NCBI RefSeq assembly: GCF_004217115.1
Contig: NZ_SHKN01000002.1
Coordinates: forward strand, 310,001-374,000
DNA from: Ancylomarina subtilis
GTDB taxonomy: Bacteria; Bacteroidota; Bacteroidia; Bacteroidales; Marinifilaceae
Length of the DNA: 64,000 bases
Direction: 5' to 3'
Below the pieces are notes generated by a model. That model made no database searches. It had not been told where the DNA came from and saw only the letters and a list, made by a program, of their open reading frames with translations. Made by a program: the position numbers and the translations under genes. Of this stretch, positions 36,313 to 47,346 are shown piece by piece (position 1 is the stretch's first letter; each line of letters starts with the position of its first letter).

Positions 36313-37479
36313 ATGTCTATGAATCAAAATATTAAGATTGGATTTCTTGCACCATACTCTTCAATTTATCCCGACATGGTACCTAGTTTAGTTAGTGGAT
36401 TTTATTCTGCTATTCCCGAGAAGTACCATCAACTTTTTCAAATATTTCCGGAATATGTTGGTCAGGGTGGAGATAAAGCTACAACAGAAGCCGTAAATAA
36501 ATTGTTAAATTTCAATAGGGTCGATATTGTTTCTGGCTTTGTGAGTTATAAAGTTTTACCATCTGTAATACCGAGTATTGAAAACAGGCAAAAACTTGGA
36601 CTTTTTTTTGATGTAGGAGAGTACATCCCTTACACGCATCATATATCCGATAGTGTTTTTAATAATAGTTTCCAGATGTGGCAATCGCAGTTTTCATTAG
36701 GTTATTGGGCTCATCAAAAATATGGAGAAAAAGGAGCTGTTATTATGCCAATTTACGATGGAGGATACCATTTGCAGTCTGCCTTTAGACAAGGAGCGAT
36801 TATGGCTGGAGCTTCAAACATGGATATGTATATACTGAAATATCAGCCTGGAGCTTCTCAGTTGAAAGGTCAGATAGAAGGTTTGTTCGATGAAATAAAA
36901 AAAACGCAACCAACATATATTCATTCTCTATTTTGCGGTAGCGAAGCATTAGAATTTTACTATGAATATTGTAAATCAGGATTAAATAATAAAATTCCAC
37001 TTGTAGTAAGTGCACACATGTCGTCAGATGATATTTTAAATCAAGTAAGTAATCTTGATCTAAATTTATACTCTGCTTCTATGTGGAATTATCATTCAAA
37101 AGATAAAGCAAATATCGAATTCAAACATAAAGTTAACCAGTTTGCTGGTCAAAAGCCCGATTTATACACGCTTTTAGGTTATGAAACGGGGTTGGTTTTC
37201 GAACGATTAATTCCTGAGTTTCAAAAAAAGGATTGGTCAGAAATTAAAAAACGACTTAAAACAGAAATTATTGATGGACCAAGAGGTAAACGCTCTTTTT
37301 TCCTGAATTCAGAATATGCCACTCCATTAATCGATATTGAAAAAATTGGATTTGCAAATAATCAAGTAACGAAAATTGTTATTGATCAGGGTAGAGCTTT
37401 GGAATACAATAGTCTAGCTTACGAAAAAATTCATAAGGAAAATGTAAGTGGATGGCAAAATCCATATTTATGCGTTTAA
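36313..37479 (+). CDS. Periplasmic-binding-protein (LivK-like) fold without signal peptide
   Basis: A protein of about 388 residues with the type 1 periplasmic-binding fold of branched-chain amino-acid receptors: IKIGFLAPYSSIYPD at the N terminus, AVIMPIYDGGYHLQSAFRQG near the hinge, and YTLLGYETGLVFERLI late. Members normally have a signal peptide; here the fold starts within seven residues of the Met. A TTG at 36292 is in frame but gives no signal either. No ABC permease or ATPase is nearby. It may be cytoplasmic or travel with its neighbours by an unknown route. Ligand unknown. Confidence 0.75.
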   Translation: MSMNQNIKIGFLAPYSSIYPDMVPSLVSGFYSAIPEKYHQLFQIFPEYVGQGGDKATTEAVNKLLNFNRVDIVSGFVSYKVLPSVIPSIENRQKLGLFFDVGEYIPYTHHISDSVFNNSFQMWQSQFSLGYWAHQKYGEKGAVIMPIYDGGYHLQSAFRQGAIMAGASNMDMYILKYQPGASQLKGQIEGLFDEIKKTQPTYIHSLFCGSEALEFYYEYCKSGLNNKIPLVVSAHMSSDDILNQVSNLDLNLYSASMWNYHSKDKANIEFKHKVNQFAGQKPDLYTLLGYETGLVFERLIPEFQKKDWSEIKKRLKTEIIDGPRGKRSFFLNSEYATPLIDIEKIGFANNQVTKIVIDQGRALEYNSLAYEKIHKENVSGWQNPYLCV

Positions 37480-37515
37480 TCAAATTAGAATTGCTGTAAC
37501 TTAAAAAATAGCATT

Positions 37516-40500
37516 ATGAAAAAGGTTTACATTTTTACTTTCCATAAGCAATTAAGAAATTTTTCAGAGTTTACAAAAGGTCTAAGCAAGTTGATTATGA
37601 TGTCTTTTTTGCTTGCCAGTATGTTGTTTGTTTCAGGTAATGATGCTTCTGCTCAATGTACAGAATCATTCGTATCTAGTAATGATAGTGCTAATAGTAT
37701 TGAAACTAATGTCGGTCAGAGTTTTACAGCTTGCCAGGATGGTGTTCTTACAAAAGTGCGCGTATTAAGTACAGCTGCATACAGTAATAAGACGCTTACT
37801 ATTTATGAAGGGGCTGGTTTAATTTCGCCTCTAGGTTCAGTATCAGGTGTAAGTCTCATTATTGCCCCAGATGGTGATTTTACGAGTTTTTCGGAAATAG
37901 ATGTTTCCTCATTAAATATTTCAGTTACTAATGGAAGTCAATATACCTTTTATTTTGGTTCATCTACTGTTTCTCTCAAGTATGCAAATAGTGATTTTTA
38001 TGCTGGAGGAACTGCTTATTATGAGGGGAGTGTAATTGGTGTAGCGGACTTCCTTTTTGAGGTGGATATTGCAGCAGGGTCTTCCAACGCCGCTCCCACA
38101 GCCACTGCTCCAAGTGCTCCAATTGTAAGCGAAGATGACACAAATGTTGCTTTGGCTGATGATATTCAAGTAGCAGATACCGATGGAGATGACCAGACGG
38201 TTACATTTACAATTACAGGTGGTACACTTACTACAGGAACTACAGGCATTATATTTGGTGGCAGTGGAAATGGATCAGCTAGTTTTACAGCAGCCGGTAC
38301 ACTGGCTGCAATAAATACCGCCCTGGATGCTGCAACTTTTACTCCTACACCTAACCTAAACGGGACAAATGCTGGTGTAATTTCGTTTTATGCAAATGAT
38401 GGTACAGAAAACTCAAATACTGCATCAGTTACTTTTAATATTACAGCTGTTAACGATGATCCAACTATTTCAGGTTTGCCAACAGATATAACAGTTTCGG
38501 AGGATATTGCAAGTAATGTCGATCTTTCGGCTGCCACTTTAAGCGATGTTGATGCAGGATTAAACAGTATTGTATTAACTATTTCTGCATCAGCAGGAAC
38601 TCTTACTGCTGGTTCAGGAGGTTCAGTCACCATTGGCGGTTCAGGTACAGGAACACTTAGTTTAACAGGTTCTGTAGCTAATATTGATACTTATCTAAAT
38701 ACGTCATCGAATATAAAATATACAAGTGCTTCGAATGTAAATGGTAACGATGCTGCTACATTAACTCTAACAGCTAATGACGGAGGTTATACCGGAACAG
38801 GTGGAGGAACAGATGTTTCTTTAGGAACAGTTAATGTTGATATAACAGCTGTTAACGATGCTCCAATTATTTCAATTGAGGGATCTGTTTTATCTTATAC
38901 CGAAAATAATACAGCTATTCAAATTGATGCATCGGCAACTGTAAGTGATCCTGACGGTGATGCCGAATGGAACGGTGGACAACTGGCTATAGAAATAGAT
39001 TTATATAATGAGGCAGCAGATGAAATTAGCATTAGTGATACCGATGAAGATGGAATAGCAATTACCATTAGCGGAGCCAATATATTTGCTAATGGCACTG
39101 ACGTAGGAGATTTAGTTCCCAGTGGAGGAGTAGCAACAGGGGGCACGCAACTCGCTATCGGATTTGATTCTGATGCTACAAATGCCATTGTGCAGGAAGT
39201 GTTTCAATCTATACGATACAGGAATACTTCTGATAATCCTGGAACTTCAAATCGGGTAATAACCATTGCTGCTTTGGATGCAGTTCTTGCCAGTAAAACT
39301 GTTCAACGTACAATTGGTGTTACGGCTGTTAACGATGATCCAACCATTTCAGGTTTGCCAACAGATATAACTGTTTCGGAGGATATTGCAAGCAATGTTG
39401 ATCTTTCAGCTGCCACTTTTAATGATGTTGATGCAGGAGCAAACAGTATTGTATTAACTATTTATGCATCAGCAGGGACTCTCACTGCCAGTTCAGGAGG
39501 TTCAGTCACCATTGGAGGTTCAGGTACAGGAACACTAAGTTTAACAGGTTCTGTAGCTAATATTGATACTTATCTAAATACGTCATCGAATATAAAATAT
39601 ACAAGTGCTTCGAATGTAAATGGTAACAATGCTGCTACTTTAACACTGACTGCTAATGATGGAGGATATACCGGATCGGGAGGAGGAACCGATGTTTCTT
39701 TAGGAACAGTGAATATCGATATTACTGCTGTTAATGATACTCCCACTGCTTCCAGTTTCACAGCCTCTTTAATTTATCAGAATACCGCTTATGAATTTTC
39801 AACAGCCAATTTTAGTTACTCTGATATTGACAGCGATCCCATTGATCATTTAAGGATAACAGCAGTTCCTAGTAATGGAACATTATGGATTGATTCAGAT
39901 GCTAGTGAAACAGTTAACGGAGCAGAAATTGCTTTATCAAATAATAGCACTGTTTCAAAAGCAGATTTAGACGCAGGTTATTTAAAATACTTGAATACAA
40001 CTGGAACATCATCTAGTTTTACATTCGATGTGAACGATGGAACCGACTTCAGTGCTTCTACCTATACTGCTACATTGTCGGTTATACCAGAGCCAACTGT
40101 TACACTTAGCTTGGAACCATTATCTACTATGGTCGAAGATGGAGGAACTACGAATGTTAAGGCAACATTATCGCATAGCTTTAATAAAAATGTAACAGTG
40201 AATCTTTTTGTTTCAGGAGTAGCAACAGGTTCAGGCACTGATTATACTTTAGCTGCATCATCAATAGTAATATCAGCTGGGAATACCTATAACTCCGTAC
40301 AACTTACTTCTGTTAGTGATGTTTTAGATGAAGATGATGAAACTGTAATAATTGATATATCAACAGTTATAAATGGTGTCGAATTGGGGACACAACAAGT
40401 TACAGCAACAATACTTGATGATGACGCAAAGCCTGCTATTACATTTACTTATGAAGAACAGAATAGTATTGGTGAGTCAGGAATTGTAAATATGACTATT

Positions 40501-43500
40501 CAAGTATTTCCTGCAAGTGGAAGAGATATATCAATACCATTTTCTGTTAATGGTTCTAGCACAGCTACAATTGGTGCAGATTATTCTATAACAGCAAGTC
40601 CTGTAGTTATTCCGGCTGGAGATGATGAAATTAATATTGTTGTTACTATCAATTCAGATGCTATAGATGAAAATAATGAGACTGTTATAGTTGATATTGG
40701 TTTAGTTGCTAATGCAATACCTCAGATGTATACTTCACAAACTATAAATATTATTGATGACGATGCTTTACCGACCATTGCATTTAACTCAACTGGTTCA
40801 AATGGATTGGAATCAATTAGTAGTGCTAATCTTCAAGTAGATCTTTCATCTGTAAGTGGTAGAGATGTTTTTGTAGATTATGTGGTGACAGGAACGGCTA
40901 CAGGCGCTGATTATACACTTGCAAATGGAACTTTAACCATAAGTGCAGGGGCAGCATCAGATAATATAACAATATCAAGTATTGTTGATGATTTATTAGA
41001 CGAAGATAACGAAACAGTAATTGTTACATTATCGAATCCTGTAAATTCAACATTAGGAACAAATACTGTTCATACCTATACTATCAACGATAATGATGCT
41101 TTACCGACCATTGCATTTAACTCAACTGGTTCAAATGGATTGGAATCAATTAGTAGTGCTAATCTTCAAGTAGATCTTTCATGTATAAGTGGTAGAGATG
41201 TTCTTGTAGATTATGCTGTAACTGGAACAGCAACTGGCGGTGGGACTGATTATACACTTGCAAATGGAACTTTAACCATAAGTGCAGGGGCAGCATCAGA
41301 TAATATCACAATAGCAAGTATTATAAACGATCTTTTGGATGAGAATAACGAAACAGTTATTGTTACATTGTCGAATCCTGTAAATGCAACTTTAGGAACA
41401 AACACTGTTCATACTTATACAATACTTAATGATGATGTCGCTCCGACTATTGAATTTATTGCAACAAGTTCTAGTGGAGCAGAATCAGTAAGTAGTAAAG
41501 ATTTACAAGTCGATTTATCAGCAGCAAGTGGATTGAATGTTTCAGTTGACTACGCAGTAACAGGAACAGCAACTGGTGATGGGACTGATTATACTCTTGC
41601 AAACGGAATATTAACAATAAGTGCAGGGTCAGCATCAGATAATATCACAATAGCAAGTATTATAAACGACCTTTTAGATGAGAATAACGAAACAGTTATT
41701 GTTACATTGTCGAATCCTGTAAATGCAACTTTAGCAACAAATAATGTTCATACTTATACAATTAATGATGACGATGCTGCGCCAACAATTGAGTTTAGTT
41801 CGACATCTTCAAATGGACTAGAATCGGTAAGTAGTGCCAATTTACAAATTGATTTATCAGCGGCAAGTGGTTTGACTGTGACGGTTGATTATGCGGTAAC
41901 CGGAACAGCAACTGGAGCTGACTATACTTTGGCAGATGGTACCTTAACGATTGCAGCTGGTGACGCCAGTGATAATATTACCATTGGAAGTATTGTTGAT
42001 GATCTCTTGGATGAAAATAACGAGACGGTGATTGTGACCCTTTCGAATCCAACGAATGCAACTTTGGGAAGTAACACGGTTCATACTTATACGATTACGG
42101 ATAATGATGCGACGCCAACAATTGAGTTTAGTTCGATTTCTTCTAATGGCTTGGAATCGGTAAGCAGTGCTAATTTACAAGTAGGTTTATCAGCTGCAAG
42201 TAGTTTTGATGTTACAGTTGATTATACAGTAACAGGAACTGCAACGAGTGCTGATTATACTTTAGCTGATGGAATGTTGACTTTTGCAGCGGGCGATCTT
42301 AATAAGAATATCACCATTGCCAGTATTGTTGATGACCTGTTGGATGAAAATAATGAGACGGTCATTGTAACTCTTTCAAATCAGACGAATGCCATATTGG
42401 GTAGCAACACGGTTCATACCTATACGATTACGGATAATGATGCGACGCCAACAATTGAGTTTAGTTCGATTTCTTCTAATGGATTGGAATCGGTAAGTAG
42501 TGCCAATTTGCAAGTGGATATTTCTACGGCAAGTGGTTTAGTAGTTACAGTTGATTATACGGTAACGGGAACTGCAACGAGTGCCGACTATACTTTAGCT
42601 GATGGGACTTTGACTTTTGCAGCGGGTGATCTTAATAAGAACATCACAATTGCCAGTATTGTCGATGATCTGTTGGATGAGAATAATGAGATGGTTATTT
42701 TGACCCTTTCAAATCCGACGAATGCAACCTTGGGAAGTAACACGGTTCATACCTATATGATTACGGATAATGATGCGACGCCAACAATTGAGTTTAGTTC
42801 GACATCTTCGAATGGCTTGGAATCGGTAAGTAGTGCCAATTTGCAAGTGGATATTTCTACGGTAAGTGGTTTAGTAGTTACAGTTGATTATACGGTAACG
42901 GGAACTGCAACGAGTGCCGACTATACTTTAGCTGATGGGACTTTGACTTTTGCAGCGGGTGATCTTAATAAGAACATTACCATTGCCAGTATTGTCGATG
43001 ATCTGTTGGATGAGAATAATGAGACGGTTATTGTGACCCTTTCAAATCCGACGAATGCGACCTTAGGCAGTAATACGGTTCATACTTACACGATAAATGA
43101 TAATGATGGTATCCGAGTAGTGGATTTTAATTCGACATCTTCAAATGGATTAGAGTCGGTGAGCAGTGCTGATCTGCAAGTGGATCTTTCGGCAGCAAGT
43201 GGTTTAACTGTTACAGTTGATTATACGGTCACGGGAACTGCAACGAGTGCCGACTATACTTTAGCTGATGGGACATTGACTTTAGCAGCGGGTGATCTTA
43301 ATAAGAACATTACCATTGCCAGTATTGTCGATGATCTGTTGGATGAGAATAATGAGACGGTTATTGTGACCCTTTCAAATCCGACGAATGCGACCTTAGG
43401 CAGTAATACGGTTCATACCTATACGATTACGGATAATGATTCGAGACCAGTTATTACATCAAGTCAGAGCTTTGCAATAGATGAGGATATTTCTAATGAT

Positions 43501-44595
43501 GAAAGTGTTGGAATTATCTTGGCAACTGATGCTGATACAGGGACCATTTTAAGTAGTTGGTCAATTGTTGATGGAAATGTTGAGGCCATATTTGCAATCA
43601 GTTCTACTACAGGTGAATTACGTGTTGTTGATAATACAAAAATTGATTTTGAAAAGGTTGAATCTTATACATTGGGTATTATGGTTAGTGATGGTATAAA
43701 TACCTCCACTGTAGAAAATGTGAATGTTAATGTCGTTGATGTTAATGATAATAAGCCTTTAGTAATAGAAAATCAAAGTTTCTCAGTTAATGAGATGGAG
43801 GCCAATAATACGAGTTTAGGAATGGTTTTAGCATCCGATAATGATTCAGGAACAGCCCTTAGTAAATGGAAAATAATGTCGGGAAATTCCGTCGGTATTT
43901 TTGGAATCAATTCTTCAACAGGAGAACTCCGTATTTTTGATAATACAAATTTGGATTTTGAAAGAACGAATCATTATACTTTGGGTATTTGCGTGAGTGA
44001 TGGCAAGAATATCTCGGCGATAGAGGACGTTTTTGTGACGATTATTGATGTGAATGAAAGACCGATTGCTAATGCTGGAGAAAATCAATTTGTGCCCAAT
44101 AATTCGAGGGTGGAACTTAATGCGTGGCATTCCTATGATCCGGATGGAGATTATTTAGACTTTGTTTGGTCTGCACCTGAAGGGATCGAGTTATCAGATG
44201 TTCATGATCCTAAACCGACCTTTATGTCTCCGAATGTGCTTGTTTTGACTGATTTTGTTTTTAAGCTTATTGTCAATGATGGCGAATTAGATTCAGAAGA
44301 AAGTTCAGTGGTTGTAACTGTTGATAATGTGACCGGAATTGAAGAGATCGATAGTGATCCCGTGAATGTCTCTTTGTATCCGAATCCTTCAAAAGGCGCT
44401 TTTTATATTGAATTAAATAAGCGTCCTACTGATGGTGCTGCCCTTGAATTGATTAATCTGAGTGGTAAGCTTATTTATAGTCAGAAACTTTATGAGAAGA
44501 AAACGTACCTAAATTTATCACTCAAATCAGGAATGTATTTCTTAAAAGTTGAGCTGGATAATAGAACTGTCATGAAGAAGATTATTATCGAATAA
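37516..44595 (+). CDS. Giant T9SS-exported Calx-beta/cadherin adhesin
   Basis: A 2359-residue surface protein. A long signal peptide ends near residue 47 (NDASAQC). An N-terminal beta domain and cadherin-like repeats follow, two of them (DPTISGLPTDITVSEDI...) nearly identical and about 134 residues long. Next come ten Calx-beta repeats of about 110 residues (each ending near TYTITDNDA), two cadherin-type repeats (SYTLGIMVSDG, HYTLGICVSDG) and a PKD-like domain (YDPDGDYLDFVWSAP). It ends with a type A sorting domain (VSLYPNPSKGAFYIEL...MKKIIIE). It should be exported by T9SS and bind Ca2+ and other surfaces or cells. Confidence 0.9.
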   Translation: MKKVYIFTFHKQLRNFSEFTKGLSKLIMMSFLLASMLFVSGNDASAQCTESFVSSNDSANSIETNVGQSFTACQDGVLTKVRVLSTAAYSNKTLTIYEGAGLISPLGSVSGVSLIIAPDGDFTSFSEIDVSSLNISVTNGSQYTFYFGSSTVSLKYANSDFYAGGTAYYEGSVIGVADFLFEVDIAAGSSNAAPTATAPSAPIVSEDDTNVALADDIQVADTDGDDQTVTFTITGGTLTTGTTGIIFGGSGNGSASFTAAGTLAAINTALDAATFTPTPNLNGTNAGVISFYANDGTENSNTASVTFNITAVNDDPTISGLPTDITVSEDIASNVDLSAATLSDVDAGLNSIVLTISASAGTLTAGSGGSVTIGGSGTGTLSLTGSVANIDTYLNTSSNIKYTSASNVNGNDAATLTLTANDGGYTGTGGGTDVSLGTVNVDITAVNDAPIISIEGSVLSYTENNTAIQIDASATVSDPDGDAEWNGGQLAIEIDLYNEAADEISISDTDEDGIAITISGANIFANGTDVGDLVPSGGVATGGTQLAIGFDSDATNAIVQEVFQSIRYRNTSDNPGTSNRVITIAALDAVLASKTVQRTIGVTAVNDDPTISGLPTDITVSEDIASNVDLSAATFNDVDAGANSIVLTIYASAGTLTASSGGSVTIGGSGTGTLSLTGSVANIDTYLNTSSNIKYTSASNVNGNNAATLTLTANDGGYTGSGGGTDVSLGTVNIDITAVNDTPTASSFTASLIYQNTAYEFSTANFSYSDIDSDPIDHLRITAVPSNGTLWIDSDASETVNGAEIALSNNSTVSKADLDAGYLKYLNTTGTSSSFTFDVNDGTDFSASTYTATLSVIPEPTVTLSLEPLSTMVEDGGTTNVKATLSHSFNKNVTVNLFVSGVATGSGTDYTLAASSIVISAGNTYNSVQLTSVSDVLDEDDETVIIDISTVINGVELGTQQVTATILDDDAKPAITFTYEEQNSIGESGIVNMTIQVFPASGRDISIPFSVNGSSTATIGADYSITASPVVIPAGDDEINIVVTINSDAIDENNETVIVDIGLVANAIPQMYTSQTINIIDDDALPTIAFNSTGSNGLESISSANLQVDLSSVSGRDVFVDYVVTGTATGADYTLANGTLTISAGAASDNITISSIVDDLLDEDNETVIVTLSNPVNSTLGTNTVHTYTINDNDALPTIAFNSTGSNGLESISSANLQVDLSCISGRDVLVDYAVTGTATGGGTDYTLANGTLTISAGAASDNITIASIINDLLDENNETVIVTLSNPVNATLGTNTVHTYTILNDDVAPTIEFIATSSSGAESVSSKDLQVDLSAASGLNVSVDYAVTGTATGDGTDYTLANGILTISAGSASDNITIASIINDLLDENNETVIVTLSNPVNATLATNNVHTYTINDDDAAPTIEFSSTSSNGLESVSSANLQIDLSAASGLTVTVDYAVTGTATGADYTLADGTLTIAAGDASDNITIGSIVDDLLDENNETVIVTLSNPTNATLGSNTVHTYTITDNDATPTIEFSSISSNGLESVSSANLQVGLSAASSFDVTVDYTVTGTATSADYTLADGMLTFAAGDLNKNITIASIVDDLLDENNETVIVTLSNQTNAILGSNTVHTYTITDNDATPTIEFSSISSNGLESVSSANLQVDISTASGLVVTVDYTVTGTATSADYTLADGTLTFAAGDLNKNITIASIVDDLLDENNEMVILTLSNPTNATLGSNTVHTYMITDNDATPTIEFSSTSSNGLESVSSANLQVDISTVSGLVVTVDYTVTGTATSADYTLADGTLTFAAGDLNKNITIASIVDDLLDENNETVIVTLSNPTNATLGSNTVHTYTINDNDGIRVVDFNSTSSNGLESVSSADLQVDLSAASGLTVTVDYTVTGTATSADYTLADGTLTLAAGDLNKNITIASIVDDLLDENNETVIVTLSNPTNATLGSNTVHTYTITDNDSRPVITSSQSFAIDEDISNDESVGIILATDADTGTILSSWSIVDGNVEAIFAISSTTGELRVVDNTKIDFEKVESYTLGIMVSDGINTSTVENVNVNVVDVNDNKPLVIENQSFSVNEMEANNTSLGMVLASDNDSGTALSKWKIMSGNSVGIFGINSSTGELRIFDNTNLDFERTNHYTLGICVSDGKNISAIEDVFVTIIDVNERPIANAGENQFVPNNSRVELNAWHSYDPDGDYLDFVWSAPEGIELSDVHDPKPTFMSPNVLVLTDFVFKLIVNDGELDSEESSVVVTVDNVTGIEEIDSDPVNVSLYPNPSKGAFYIELNKRPTDGAALELINLSGKLIYSQKLYEKKTYLNLSLKSGMYFLKVELDNRTVMKKIIIE
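38449..38850 (+). repeat. 402-base coding repeat, copy 1 (copy 2 at 39328-39729)
   Basis: This block inside the adhesin gene recurs 879 bases downstream with only scattered substitutions and the same length, encoding a cadherin-like domain. Confidence 0.8.
40087..43443 (+). repeat. Ten tandem Calx-beta coding repeats, about 330 bases each
   Basis: Units start near 40087, 40432, 40768, 41101, 41440, 41779, 42112, 42442, 42778 and 43111. Units 6-10 are close to identical in stretches of DNA, while units 1-2 are diverged. This indicates recent duplication or gene conversion at the 3' end of the array. Confidence 0.85.
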
Positions 44596-44611
44596 GAGTC
44601 TGTTTTTTTAG

Positions 44612-44641
44612 ATCGCCCTGCTCAATAAGCAGGGCGATTTT
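44612..44641. terminator. Bidirectional terminator between adhesin and thiC
   Basis: ATCGCCCTGCT at 44612-44622 pairs perfectly with 44628-44638. It is T-flanked on both strands and ends both converging transcripts. Confidence 0.85.
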
Positions 44642-44666
44642 ATGTATTGATTAAAAGGGCAAAGGA

Positions 44667-46358
<1,692 letters not shown>

Positions 46359-46432
46359 TTACTTTTCAGTTATCGGTTTTCAGGATATCACCTTTAAATT
46401 TGAATAACTTTATCCTTTACCCTTTTAAACCT

Positions 46433-47170
46433 TTAGCCTTGTTTTCCAATTTTTAGTTTTTGACTGCTTAAGTCCATAGCGTTATAGAGCAGTAGTTCTC
46501 CATCGAGTATCTTGCCAATTCCTGTAATGATTTTAATGGCCTCGGTTGCTTGTATAAGGCCAATTAAACCAGGTACGACAGGAAGTACGCCGATTTTTTT
46601 TCCATCTGTAAGAGGAATTTGATCCGGTGCTTCAGGATACAAATCGCTGTATTGAGTTTTAGTTCTGTAGTTAAAAACAGAAACTTGTCCGCCGTATTCA
46701 AATACAGAAGCAAAAATCCAGGCTTTGTCAGCTTTTTGTGCCGCACGGCAAATGATGTAGCGGGTTTCAAAGTTGTCACAGGCATCAATAATCAGGTCGT
46801 ACTTTTTAAATAAGGCAACAGCATTATCCTTTGTTAATCTGTAATTGAAACAGTCAATCGTGATATTTGGGTTCTGTTCTTTCAATTTTTGTGCGCTGAC
46901 TTCAACTTTATATTGCCCCTCGTCGCTTTCATCATACATGATTTGTCGTTGCAGGTTGCTCACTTCAACGATATCACCATCCATGATGCCTATCCGCCCG
47001 ACCCCGGTTGAGCAGAGATATTTAAGCAGAGGAGAGGCTAGTCCGCCGGCTCCAATCACAAGAACACTCGCATTCTTTAGTTTGATTTGTGCCTCTTCTC
47101 CAAAGTCAGGAAGTATGATCTGGCGTTGGTATCGATCCCGTTCTTTATCGCTTAGTTTATATGTGTCCAT
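46433..47170 (-). CDS. thiF: ThiF/MoeB/HesA-type adenylyltransferase
   Basis: A 245-residue E1-like enzyme expected to adenylate the ThiS C terminus. The nucleotide-binding stretch VLVIGAGGLASPLLKYL (near residue 35), GIMDGDIVEVSNLQRQ and DACDNFETRYII are conserved. The two CxxC zinc pairs of E. coli ThiF and MoeB are absent: the region reads TQYSDLYPEAPDQIP, and the usual catalytic Cys before GVLP is replaced (GKKIGVLPV). It may therefore be a zinc-free variant. It lies between thiH and thiC. Confidence 0.85.
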   Translation of the reverse strand: MDTYKLSDKERDRYQRQIILPDFGEEAQIKLKNASVLVIGAGGLASPLLKYLCSTGVGRIGIMDGDIVEVSNLQRQIMYDESDEGQYKVEVSAQKLKEQNPNITIDCFNYRLTKDNAVALFKKYDLIIDACDNFETRYIICRAAQKADKAWIFASVFEYGGQVSVFNYRTKTQYSDLYPEAPDQIPLTDGKKIGVLPVVPGLIGLIQATEAIKIITGIGKILDGELLLYNAMDLSSQKLKIGKQG

Positions 47171-47346
47171 AGATTATTTAATTTTCTGTAAAAGTCCAAT
47201 AATTCAAAAGTCAAAATGGTCATTCATTTATTGTTGTCAGTTTCGAAAATCAGTTTAATGAACTAATCTGTGATATTTTGTGTCATCTGTGGTTTCCAAT
47301 TCTTTTTACTTTATCCTTGTTCTACTTTTAACCTTATTTTCCCTTG

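Noticed and set aside
37516-44595. Minus-strand open frames inside the adhesin repeats
   Set aside because: They arise from the Thr/Ser/Ala-rich repeats, have no start signals and recur only because the DNA is repeated.
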